Below are positions 1-7,792 of a stretch of 64,000 bases of DNA, in pieces. The DNA is from a bacterium. Lineage in GTDB: Bacteria; Actinomycetota; Thermoleophilia; Solirubrobacterales; Solirubrobacteraceae. The stretch lies in the NCBI GenBank assembly GCA_021323635.1, contig JAJPKQ010000022.1, forward strand, positions 1-64,000, in the 5' to 3' direction. The notes under the pieces were generated by a model. It was not told the origin of the DNA. It saw nothing but the letters and a program-made list of their open reading frames with translations, and did not search any database. The first letter of the stretch is position 1, and each line of letters begins with the position of its first letter. The position numbers and the translations under genes are program-made.

Positions 1-139
1 CGTCAACCTCCATCACGGCGTCGTAGACCGTCTCGCAGGCAACCGGCGCCACGCGCTCTGCGATCAGCGCCGAGAGCAGCGCCTGCTCGCTGAATGTCCC
101 GCGCGGGCCCAGATAGCCCACCGCTATGCGCTCAGCCAC
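1..139 (-). CDS. pheA: Prephenate dehydratase, N-terminal fragment (runs off left edge)
   Basis: Only the first 46 residues are inside the window. They read VAERIAVGYLGPRGTFSEQA and onward, the hallmark N-terminal strand and loop (YLGPxGTFSxxA) of the prephenate dehydratase catalytic domain, which converts prephenate to phenylpyruvate in phenylalanine synthesis. The GTG at 139 is the only start between the upstream in-frame TGA at 155-157 and the conserved motif. It is the last gene of a minus-strand run after the DUF4446 gene, 15 nt away, so it is probably co-transcribed with it. Whether a C-terminal ACT domain is present cannot be seen. Confidence 0.9.
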   Translation of the reverse strand, partial: MAERIAVGYLGPRGTFSEQALLSALIAERVAPVACETVYDAVMEVD

Positions 140-154
140 GGTGCCCTGGTCGCC

Positions 155-685
155 TCAGCGGGGCGCTCCCGGAGGCGAGTGGCGCTCCGGCACGGCTGCG
201 AGGCGCACAGCCTCCGCCTCCTCCGGAGAGAGCTCGAGCTCGCCGCGCCCGTTGACCACCTGCTTTGCATAGACACGCGCCTGCTCGCGATGGTGGATGC
301 AGGTCAGCACGATGCCCGAGTGCTCCGCGTCAAGCAGGGCGAGCGAGAGCGACTGGCGGCCGGACTGCTCGTTGTAGGCGTCGTAGCGCACCAGCGCGCG
401 GTTTGCGATCGCCCCGGCAAGCGCGCGCTCGACGGACAGCACGCGCTGATCGACGTTCGCGGAAGCCTCCTCGACGTACTCGCGCAAATCCGCGAAGGAG
501 CGCTGCAGGGCAAGCGCGTGCTCGGCCAAGTCGCGTTTGCCCGATGCGCCAAGCAGCGCACGCTGCGCCTCAAGCAGCGCGCGCAGCCTGAATGCAAGGT
601 AGGCGGCTCCGAGCAGCGCGATCACCGCGACCGCCGCGGCAGCGATCGCGATGACCCCCTGGGTGTCGGTGATCGTCGCGCTCAT
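155..685 (-). CDS. DUF4446 family membrane-anchored protein
   Basis: A 176-residue protein. Residues about 10-32 form one hydrophobic segment, followed by a coiled-coil-like stretch (about 35-85), then the conserved block around LVRYDAYNEQSGRQSLSLAL and the HHREQARVYAKQV strand that I recognise as the DUF4446 signature. Members are common in Firmicutes and Actinobacteria and have no established function. Its Glu codons are GAG, matching cytoplasmic segments elsewhere in the window, so the C-terminal domain is probably cytoplasmic. It lies between a larger single-pass membrane protein and pheA on the same strand. Confidence 0.85.
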   Translation of the reverse strand: MSATITDTQGVIAIAAAAVAVIALLGAAYLAFRLRALLEAQRALLGASGKRDLAEHALALQRSFADLREYVEEASANVDQRVLSVERALAGAIANRALVRYDAYNEQSGRQSLSLALLDAEHSGIVLTCIHHREQARVYAKQVVNGRGELELSPEEAEAVRLAAVPERHSPPGAPR

Positions 686-730
686 CGACGAGCAATTCTG
701 CCGCCTTGGGCGGCGTCGCGCTCCACCACC

Positions 731-1870
731 TCAGCTGAAGACCGCTTCGTAGGTTGCCTTAGCGCCTTCCGGCGTCGCGCCGCCGGGCGGCGGCTGCACC
801 TGCACCGTCACCTTTGCGCCGGCGTTGAGCGGCACCCCTTCGATCGGCACTTCTACGGTCGCGTTGCCTTCGGGCGAGACCTTGCCGATCACGTTGAAGG
901 AGCTGTAGCGCTTGCCCGCCGCTTCGACCGCCGCTTCGACGGTCACGTTGGTGTCCTGCACCGATGTCGGGTTTGTGACCTTGACCGTGAAGATCGGGTT
1001 GGGGCCGGAGTGGACGTGGTTGAGTTCCGGCGGCGCCGCCAGCACGTTTGACCCCACAGCGACGCTTTCGATCGTTGCCGCCTCGCTGCCGGTAGCGGCG
1101 CTCGACTGGCGCCCCGCGGAGAGGTGGCTGCCGGTGCGTTCGACGACGGTCGCGGTTTCGAGCCAGCCGAGGTTGGGCAGGAAGCGCGATGGGCCGACGC
1201 TCTGGCCGGAGGCCCCCGCCTGGGCGAGCGCTTCGTCGATCAGCGGCACGACGCGCTGGGAGTAGATCACGTCCGAGGCGAGGAAGATCTCCATCGCGCC
1301 GGCGATCTGCTTGTAGGCGGTCAGCGCTTCGCCCTGTCCGGAGAGCGCCGTGCCGATGCGCGCGGCGATCTTGCGGATCCCTTCCGAGCGCATGTCAAGC
1401 GCCATCAGCAGTGCCCGCTGCGCCCCTTCGACAGAGCCCGGGACGCTCAGTCGCTGCGCACGCGCGGCCTCCTGTTCAGATTCCTGGGCCAGTTCGTTGA
1501 GCTTCTGTTCGACGCTGCCGCCGCCGCCCTGTTCGGAGCGCGTCCCCGCCAGGGCGGCAAAGAGAGGCGTGCCGACGCCTTCGGCCGATTCCCTGCCGAT
1601 GCGGCTGACTTCGCGCGTGTACGCGGCCACCGCTTCCCCTTCGCCGCCGCTCAGCGCCCCTGCCAGCGCGAGGATGATCAGGATGAGGATGAGGGCGCCC
1701 GCGCCGGCAAGGATGCGCCGGCGAACCATCAGCGCATGGGGATCGGGGCGCGCCGGGTGCGCCCGCGCTCGCGTGGGCGCCCTGGGCGGCGTGCGTGCCC
1801 CCACGTGTACCCGATGCGGGCGGGTGCGCTGCTCCCGCGGCTGATCGGCCTCCTCATCGAAAAACGACAA
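731..1870 (-). CDS. Single-pass membrane protein with large extracytoplasmic region, function unknown
   Basis: About 379 residues. A cytoplasmic N-terminus rich in Arg/Pro is followed by a transmembrane helix at roughly residues 52-74 and about 300 extracytoplasmic residues. These comprise a helical Glu/Gln/Ala-rich half and a C-terminal beta-rich domain (about 280-379) resembling an Ig-like or CARDB-like fold. The track starts at a TTG at 1876, but AAGGAG lies only one base before it. The next in-frame TTG at 1870 has that AAGGAG six bases upstream, so I chose 1870. The exported part uses 25 GAA and 3 GAG Glu codons. I do not recognise the family. It is divergent from the kinase gene at 2001. 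Confidence 0.75.
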   Translation of the reverse strand: MSFFDEEADQPREQRTRPHRVHVGARTPPRAPTRARAHPARPDPHALMVRRRILAGAGALILILIILALAGALSGGEGEAVAAYTREVSRIGRESAEGVGTPLFAALAGTRSEQGGGGSVEQKLNELAQESEQEAARAQRLSVPGSVEGAQRALLMALDMRSEGIRKIAARIGTALSGQGEALTAYKQIAGAMEIFLASDVIYSQRVVPLIDEALAQAGASGQSVGPSRFLPNLGWLETATVVERTGSHLSAGRQSSAATGSEAATIESVAVGSNVLAAPPELNHVHSGPNPIFTVKVTNPTSVQDTNVTVEAAVEAAGKRYSSFNVIGKVSPEGNATVEVPIEGVPLNAGAKVTVQVQPPPGGATPEGAKATYEAVFS

Positions 1871-2000
1871 AGTCAAGCTCCTTGTACGCTCTGCAAAGGC
1901 TCAGTATGACTATCCTGCGGCGCCTGGCGCGATCAAGCTGCAAGCTCGCTGCCAGCGCGAACGGGCAGGGAACGGAGCGCGGCAGGCGAAGGCCGATGCG

Positions 2001-3854
2001 ATGCAGACCACGAGGACCCTCTCAGCGCGGGAGGCGCCGGGCGGCAATGCGGCGGGCGCGCAAAGCGCGCGCAGAGCGCCCGCGCCCGATCAGGAGCGGC
2101 GTATCCTCGACGGGCGCTACCGCCTGCTTGAGACGCTTGGCGCGGGCGGCTTCGGCGTCGTCTACCGCGCCTACGACGAAGAGCTCGGCCGCGAGGTCGC
2201 TGTCAAGCAGATCGAGCTGCCGCGGTTGACCGCGCACGCCGGCGGCGCGCTCGCGCTCGCGCGGGCGCGCCAGGAGGCGCTTGCCGCCGCGCGCCTCTCT
2301 CACCCGGCGATCGCTGCACTCTATGAGGCACGCGTCGAGGGCGCCGCCCTGTTCCTGATCTCTGAGCTTGTCGAGGGCGCCTCGCTGCAGGAGCACATCC
2401 GTGATCGCTCACTTGACGAGCGCGCGATCATCGCGGTGGGGATTGCGCTCTGCGAGGCGCTCGAGCACGCCCATGAGCGCGGCGTGGTCCACTGCGATGT
2501 GACCCCTGCAAACGTGCTCGTGACGCCCGCGGCGCTGCTTGGCCGCGCCGAGCGCGGCGCTCGGCCGGCTGCGAAGCTGACGGACTTCGGGAGCGCCCTG
2601 ATCGAGTGGCGCAGCGGCCCCCCGCCGACTCCGGCAGCGACGCTGCGGGAGCCCTCGGCGGTGGTCGGGACGCTCGCGTACATGGCGCCGGAGCAGCGCG
2701 GCGGCAGGCCCTGTGGGCCCGCCACAGACCTCTTTGCCGCCGCGCTCGTGATCTACGTGGCGCTCGCGGGAGAGAACCCGCTGCGCTTGCACGAGCGCCG
2801 GGCGGGCTCCGGCGTCTGCGGGTACCTTCCCCCGCTGGCGCGCCGGCGCAGCGACCTTCCCGAGCCCCTCGCCGCAGCGCTCGAGCGAGCGCTCGCTGGC
2901 GATCCGCAGCTGCGGGGCGGCATCGGCGAGCTGCGCGCAGCGCTGCATCGCGCTGCGGATCAGCTTGAGGCCGCCGGCAACCCGATCGCCCTGGGGAGAT
3001 CGGCTGAGCGCGCTGCGCAGCGGCGCGCGCCATCGGCGGCTGCAAGCGAGGCGGTGCCGCTGACGCGAGTGGTCCCGCGCGAGGCCGTGAAGCGCGCAGG
3101 TCGCCACAGGCCGATCGCAGCGCCGGCGACCGCCGCCGCGCCTGCACCCGCGTCTGCGCCCGTGCTCGCGCGGGAGCACACGCAGAACGCTCTGCGCAGC
3201 GGGCCCAGGATCCACCGGCGCTTGTGGTGGGTAGCCGCCCTGAGCGCAGTGATCCTCACGGCGCTCGCAGGCGAGAGCGCGCTTGCCCTCCTCTGCCTGG
3301 CCGGAGCGTTGCCGCTCGTAGCGCTGCCGCGACGCACCACGCCGGCGCCCGCGCTTGCGCTGCTTGCGCCTGCTCTTGGCGTCGTCGGCCTGGCCGGCGC
3401 CTTTCCGGCGCTGGCAGGCCAAGCGCGCCGGTGGGTCAGCCGCGCGGCGATCGCGCTGCTAGGAGCCTGGTGGACGCTCGCGCTTCAGCCTCTGGCACCA
3501 AGGCTGCTGTGGGTCTGGCCGCCCCGCCCCGACCATCCACCGCGTCTGCACGCAAGCTCCGGCGGGAGCGCTGCGCTGCACTCGCTGGCAGCGTTGGCCA
3601 GCCCGGTGACCGCGGAGGTGCTGGCCGTGTGGGTGCTGGCCGCGGTCCTGCTGCCCTGGGTCGTGCGAGGACGCAGGCCGCTGCACGACCTCGCTGCGGC
3701 GATCGTGTGGTCGGCGCTGGTGGTGGGCGGGACCGGGGCGATCGCAGGCGGAACGATGCCCCGCGGCGCTCTGCTCGGCGCAGCAGCGGCCGCGCTGATT
3801 GCGATTGCCGGGCGAGCGCTGCGTCCCCGGGTGCGCGAAGCGTGCAATGTGTGA
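2001..3854 (+). CDS. Atypical Ser/Thr protein kinase with C-terminal membrane region
   Basis: 617 residues. The kinase domain occupies about residues 35-320. It has a glycine loop (GAGGFGVVY), the ATP lysine in VAVKQIE, a DFG motif and the GTLAYMAPEQ activation segment. The catalytic loop reads HCDVTPANVL instead of HRDxKPxN, so the Arg and the catalytic-loop Lys are replaced by Cys and Thr; the Asp and Asn remain. After an Ala/Arg-rich linker the last 200 residues contain several hydrophobic segments. It is the first gene of the plus-strand FHA/phosphatase/PBP/PknB run. By position it could replace PknA, but low or altered kinase activity is possible. Confidence 0.85.
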   Translation: MQTTRTLSAREAPGGNAAGAQSARRAPAPDQERRILDGRYRLLETLGAGGFGVVYRAYDEELGREVAVKQIELPRLTAHAGGALALARARQEALAAARLSHPAIAALYEARVEGAALFLISELVEGASLQEHIRDRSLDERAIIAVGIALCEALEHAHERGVVHCDVTPANVLVTPAALLGRAERGARPAAKLTDFGSALIEWRSGPPPTPAATLREPSAVVGTLAYMAPEQRGGRPCGPATDLFAAALVIYVALAGENPLRLHERRAGSGVCGYLPPLARRRSDLPEPLAAALERALAGDPQLRGGIGELRAALHRAADQLEAAGNPIALGRSAERAAQRRAPSAAASEAVPLTRVVPREAVKRAGRHRPIAAPATAAAPAPASAPVLAREHTQNALRSGPRIHRRLWWVAALSAVILTALAGESALALLCLAGALPLVALPRRTTPAPALALLAPALGVVGLAGAFPALAGQARRWVSRAAIALLGAWWTLALQPLAPRLLWVWPPRPDHPPRLHASSGGSAALHSLAALASPVTAEVLAVWVLAAVLLPWVVRGRRPLHDLAAAIVWSALVVGGTGAIAGGTMPRGALLGAAAAALIAIAGRALRPRVREACNV

Positions 3855-3873
3855 CGTAGCATGATGGAAGCGC

Positions 3874-4668
3874 ATGAGCATCCTGCAGTCGATCGAGTCC
3901 ACGCTTGGCGGCCTCCTGGAAGGCACCTTCGGGCGCCTATTCCGCTCCGAGGTGCGGCCGATGGAAATCGCCCACAAGCTCGCTCGCGAGATGGACGAGC
4001 ACCGCACGACCTCGGTCTCGCGGGTCTATGCGCCGAACGAGTTCCTGGTCTGGCTCTCGCCCGAGGATCGCGCCCGCTGGGCGGCGGTCGAGGAGGACCT
4101 GATCGATGAGCTCTGCGCCTACCTGCTCGAGCACGCCCGCCGCGAGTCCCTGACGCTTGCCTCGCGGCCCACTGTTAGCTTCAACACCGACGCGGATCTG
4201 CGCCTCGGCGAATTCGGCATCCAGGCGCGGCTGGTGAAGCTGAGCGACGACGGCGAGCCCGAGCCGCCCGCAGCAGGGGCCCGCATCGATCGGTCACCTG
4301 CGCCAGTCGAGGCGCCCCCGTCCGGCGGGACGATGATCTACAGCTCCGCAGAGCGGCTGGCCGCTCCCCTCGCGCAGCGACAGGCGCCCACGCGCGCGGT
4401 GCTGCTCGTTGCGGGCAGGAGGATCGAGATCGGCCCGACCGCGGTGCTGATCGGACGCTCGAGCGGCTGCGACATCGCCATCGACGACCCGGGCATCTCC
4501 CGCCGCCACGCGGAAATCAGGCCCGCGGCGGGAGGCTTTGAGATCCACGACCTGGGCTCCACAAACGGCGTCTACGTCAACCGCGCCCCGATCGCCGGCA
4601 GCACGCTGCTGGCGCCCGGCGATCGCATCGAGCTCGGTGCAACGGAGCTCGTCTTCGAGGGGTCGTGA
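3874..4668 (+). CDS. fhaA: FhaA-type protein: DUF3662 plus FHA domain
   Basis: 264 residues. Residues 1-125 are the DUF3662 domain (starting MSILQSIESTLGGLLEGTFG), a low-complexity linker follows, and residues about 175-264 form an FHA phosphothreonine-binding domain with the GRSSGCDI, RRHAEI and LGSTNGVYVN motifs. In mycobacteria FhaA binds phosphorylated partners such as MviN and is a substrate of PknB; the same role in envelope assembly is inferred here. GGAAG lies just upstream of the ATG. The gene overlaps the fhaB start by 4 nt. Confidence 0.93.
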   Translation: MSILQSIESTLGGLLEGTFGRLFRSEVRPMEIAHKLAREMDEHRTTSVSRVYAPNEFLVWLSPEDRARWAAVEEDLIDELCAYLLEHARRESLTLASRPTVSFNTDADLRLGEFGIQARLVKLSDDGEPEPPAAGARIDRSPAPVEAPPSGGTMIYSSAERLAAPLAQRQAPTRAVLLVAGRRIEIGPTAVLIGRSSGCDIAIDDPGISRRHAEIRPAAGGFEIHDLGSTNGVYVNRAPIAGSTLLAPGDRIELGATELVFEGS

Positions 4669-5177
4669 ACACGCTTGAGCCGCTCGCGGTCGCTCTGAAG
4701 TACGGCTTCCTTGCGATCCTCTACCTGTTCCTGCTCTGGGTCGCACGCTCCGCGCTGCGCGACATCTACGGCTCACGGCGCGCGCGCGGCGCCGGTGGGG
4801 GCGCTGGCGGCGCCCCGGCCGCGGACGCAACCGGCATGTATCCGGCGGCGGCGCTGCACCGCTACGACATCGGCCGCCATGCGCCGCGCCTGGTCGTCGA
4901 GCGGGCGCCAGGGCACGAGCCGGGGATGATCTACGACCTCGACGGCTCCGAGCTGCTGCTCGGGCGGGGACCGCGCGCCCAGATCCGGCTCGAGGATCCC
5001 TACGCCTCGGCAAGCCACGCGCGCATCTTCGTGCAGGGAGGCATACTTGCAATCGAAGACCTTGGCTCGACAAATGGGACATACCTCAACGAGGAGCTGC
5101 TCGAGACGCCCCGGCCGCTGCACCCTGGCGATCGCTTGCGCATAGGGGAAAGCGAGTTCGCCTTCGAGACCGACTGA
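4665..5177 (+). CDS. fhaB: FhaB/FipA-type membrane-anchored FHA protein
   Basis: 170 residues. One transmembrane helix at about 9-28 (YGFLAILYLFLLWVARSALR) is followed by a Gly/Ala linker and an FHA domain at about 85-170 with GRGPRAQI, SASHARIF and LGSTNGTYLNEEL. This matches FhaB/FipA, which in mycobacteria links kinase signalling to the division and elongation machinery. The GTG start overlaps the fhaA stop and GAGGGG precedes it; the stop overlaps the phosphatase ATG (TGATG). Translational coupling along fhaA-fhaB-pstP is therefore likely. Confidence 0.93.
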   Translation: MNTLEPLAVALKYGFLAILYLFLLWVARSALRDIYGSRRARGAGGGAGGAPAADATGMYPAAALHRYDIGRHAPRLVVERAPGHEPGMIYDLDGSELLLGRGPRAQIRLEDPYASASHARIFVQGGILAIEDLGSTNGTYLNEELLETPRPLHPGDRLRIGESEFAFETD

Positions 5178-6358
5178 TGGTGCGCGTCAGCGAGCAGTAC
5201 GCAGGCACCGACACGGGCCGCCAGCGGCGGGCCAACGAGGACGCCTTGCTTGCGCGTCCGCCGCTGTTCGTGGTCGCGGACGGCATGGGGGGCGCGCGCG
5301 CCGGCGAGGTCGCCTCGCGCATCGCCGTCGAGAGCTTCCGCAAGGGCGCCGAGACGGACGCCGAGCGCGACCCCGGTGAGACGCTGCGCCGGTGGATCGA
5401 GCAGGCTAACGCTCGCATCCATGAGCTCTCTCGGCGCAACGCCGACCAGGCCGGCATGGGCACGACGCTGACCGCGCTGTTCGTCGGGCCCGAGGAGGTC
5501 ACGCTCGCGCACGTCGGCGACAGTCGCGCCTATCTTCTGCGTGAGGGCCGGCTGAGCCGGCTGACGGAGGATCATTCGCTTGTCGACGAGCTGATCCGCC
5601 AGGGGCGGATCACGCCGGAGGAAGCCCAGGAGCATCCCCAGCGCTCGGTTATCACCCGCGCGCTTGGCCCCGAGCCGGAGGTGCGCGCGGATGTGCGCGT
5701 GCTGCAGGCGCGCGCGGGCGACATCTACATGCTCTGCTCAGACGGCCTCACGACGATGCTCGAGGACAGGGAGCTCGAGCGGATCTTGACCGCGCATGCC
5801 AGCCTGCGGGCGGCGGGCGAGGCGCTGCTGGAGGCGGCCAACGAGGCGGGTGGGCGCGACAACATCACGGTGATCCTGCTGCGGCTGGAGGAGGCGGGCT
5901 CGGACGCCGCTGCGAGCGCCGGCAGGCTGGCGGCGCTCGCGCCCGCGGGCGCCAACGGCGCCGCCGGGCGCCCTGGTCGGCTGCATCCGCGAGCGCCGAT
6001 GCAGAGCGCAGGGGCACACGGCGGGGCGCGTCGCGGCCGTGCGGCGCGGCGGCTTGTTCCCGCCGCGATCGTGCTCCTGGCGCTCATCGGCATCCTTGTC
6101 GCGGGCGGCTACCTGGCCAGCCAGTCGGTCTACTTCCTGGGCACCAACGGCCGTGGGCTGCTGACGATCTACTCCGGCGTTCCCTACAGCCTCCCCGGCG
6201 GCCTCGATCTCTACTCCAAGTACTACGTCTCGGGAGTGCCCGCGAGCGCCATCCCGCCATCGCGGCGAGCGCGCCTGCTCGACAACTCCTGGCGGTCCCA
6301 GGAAGACGTCAGCGCGCTCGTGCGCGAAGTCGAACTTGAAGTCGGGGGCGTGCGGTGA
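5177..6358 (+). CDS. pstP: PP2C-family Ser/Thr protein phosphatase, membrane-anchored
   Basis: 393 residues. The PP2C catalytic domain spans about 1-240, with the metal-binding motifs VADGMGG, GDSRAY, CSDGL and GRDNIT. A basic linker precedes a transmembrane helix at about 297-318, then an extracytoplasmic tail of about 75 residues. It would dephosphorylate the kinases and FHA partners encoded around it. Glu codons are 26 GAG to 1 GAA in the cytoplasmic part, but all four in the external tail are GAA. In the usual actinobacterial order rodA follows; here the PBP gene overlaps directly (GTGA). Confidence 0.95.
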   Translation: MVRVSEQYAGTDTGRQRRANEDALLARPPLFVVADGMGGARAGEVASRIAVESFRKGAETDAERDPGETLRRWIEQANARIHELSRRNADQAGMGTTLTALFVGPEEVTLAHVGDSRAYLLREGRLSRLTEDHSLVDELIRQGRITPEEAQEHPQRSVITRALGPEPEVRADVRVLQARAGDIYMLCSDGLTTMLEDRELERILTAHASLRAAGEALLEAANEAGGRDNITVILLRLEEAGSDAAASAGRLAALAPAGANGAAGRPGRLHPRAPMQSAGAHGGARRGRAARRLVPAAIVLLALIGILVAGGYLASQSVYFLGTNGRGLLTIYSGVPYSLPGGLDLYSKYYVSGVPASAIPPSRRARLLDNSWRSQEDVSALVREVELEVGGVR

Positions 6359-7785
6359 ACCGCCCGATCGCGCGGGTCTTCGCCTTGATCGTGGCGCTCT
6401 TCGCCCTGCTGATCGCCTTTGCCTCGCGCTGGACGGTCTTTGAAGCAAGCGCGCTGCGCAGCAACCCGCTCGACCGCCGTCCGCTGATCCTCCAGGAACG
6501 GATCGCACGCGGCTCGATACTCGCCGCCGACGGCGCCGTGCTGGCGCGCTCTGTCCGCAACCGGGAAGGCTTCTACGAACGCTCCTACCCCTTCGGGTCG
6601 CTCTTTGCCACCCCGGTCGGCTACGCCTTCACCGACCTCGGCGAGACTGGCATCGAGCGCTACCGCAACGGCCAGCTCAATGGGCAGACGGGGACAACCA
6701 TTCAGAGCTTCCTGAACGCGCTTCAGGGCAAGGAACCGGAAGGCGACACGGTCGTCACGACTCTCGACGTCCACGCGCAGCAGGTCGCCGCCGAAGCGCT
6801 GCGCGGCTACCGCGGCGCGGTGGTGGCGATCGAACCGCAGACCGGCGCAGTGCGCGTGATGGCCTCCTCGCCGAGCTTCGATCCCAATGCGCTGCGCAGC
6901 AGCGAAGGCTACTCCCGCATCGCCGCCGAAAGCGGCTCGCCGCTGGTCGACCGCGCGGTCCAGTTCGGCTATGCGCCCGGCTCGACATTCAAGGTCGTCA
7001 CCGCCACAGCCGCGTTCAGCTCCGGTCTCTTCACACCCTCCTCGATGCTCTCGGGGCGCAATGGAATCCCGATCTCCGGCGTTCCGATGCACAACGACAA
7101 CAATGAAAGCTTCGGTGAAGTGACGCTCACCAAGGCGCTCGCGCTCTCGATCGACACCGTCTGGGCGCAGGTCGCGGTGCGCGTGGGCAAGGCGCTGATG
7201 GCCAAGTACATGGCCCGCTATGGCTTCGACGCCAAGCCGCACATCGAACTGCCCGCAGAAGAGCTCTCAGCCAGCGGGGAGTACTACGAAGAACACCTGC
7301 TTCCCGTCACAAGCCCGCTCGTCGACGTCGGGCGCATGGGCATCGGGCAGGACAAGCTGAAGGTCACGCCGCTGCAGATGGCGGAGGTCGCGGCGGCGGT
7401 AGCCAACCATGGCACGCTGATGGTGCCACGCCTGACAGAACGCGTCCTAAGCTCGGAAGGCGCGACGATCGAACGCATCCGGCCGGAAGTGCAGTCGCAT
7501 GTGATGAGCGCGAGCACGGCAGAGCAGATAACGGAAATGATGGAAGCTGTCGTGAGGGAAGGGACGGGAGTGCCGGCCCAGATACCGGGCGTCCAGGTCG
7601 CGGGGAAGACCGGCACCGCCGAAACGCAGTTCGGCTCGGCGACCAACAACGCCTGGTTCATAGCGTTCGCACCGGCACGCGCGCCCCGCGCTGCGGTCGC
7701 GGTGACGGTCGAACGGGTCCCGGGCTACGGCGCGACCTACGCTGCGCCTGTGGCCAAGCGCGTGCTGGAAAGCCTGATCGGATGA
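6355..7785 (+). CDS. pbpA: Class B penicillin-binding protein (PbpA-type transpeptidase)
   Basis: 476 residues. An N-terminal signal anchor (about 6-25) is followed by a dimerisation region and the transpeptidase domain from about 150. The catalytic SxxK motif is APGSTFK and the KTG motif is VAGKTGTAE. The second motif, usually SxN, reads SID, an Asn-to-Asp change. The protein would cross-link peptidoglycan outside the membrane during elongation. It is translationally coupled to pstP and lies 8 nt before pknB. Its Glu codons are 26 GAA and 6 GAG, unlike the cytoplasmic genes next to it. No SEDS polymerase (RodA/FtsW) gene is found in the window. Confidence 0.93.
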   Translation: MNRPIARVFALIVALFALLIAFASRWTVFEASALRSNPLDRRPLILQERIARGSILAADGAVLARSVRNREGFYERSYPFGSLFATPVGYAFTDLGETGIERYRNGQLNGQTGTTIQSFLNALQGKEPEGDTVVTTLDVHAQQVAAEALRGYRGAVVAIEPQTGAVRVMASSPSFDPNALRSSEGYSRIAAESGSPLVDRAVQFGYAPGSTFKVVTATAAFSSGLFTPSSMLSGRNGIPISGVPMHNDNNESFGEVTLTKALALSIDTVWAQVAVRVGKALMAKYMARYGFDAKPHIELPAEELSASGEYYEEHLLPVTSPLVDVGRMGIGQDKLKVTPLQMAEVAAAVANHGTLMVPRLTERVLSSEGATIERIRPEVQSHVMSASTAEQITEMMEAVVREGTGVPAQIPGVQVAGKTGTAETQFGSATNNAWFIAFAPARAPRAAVAVTVERVPGYGATYAAPVAKRVLESLIG

Positions 7786-7792
7786 GGTCGAC

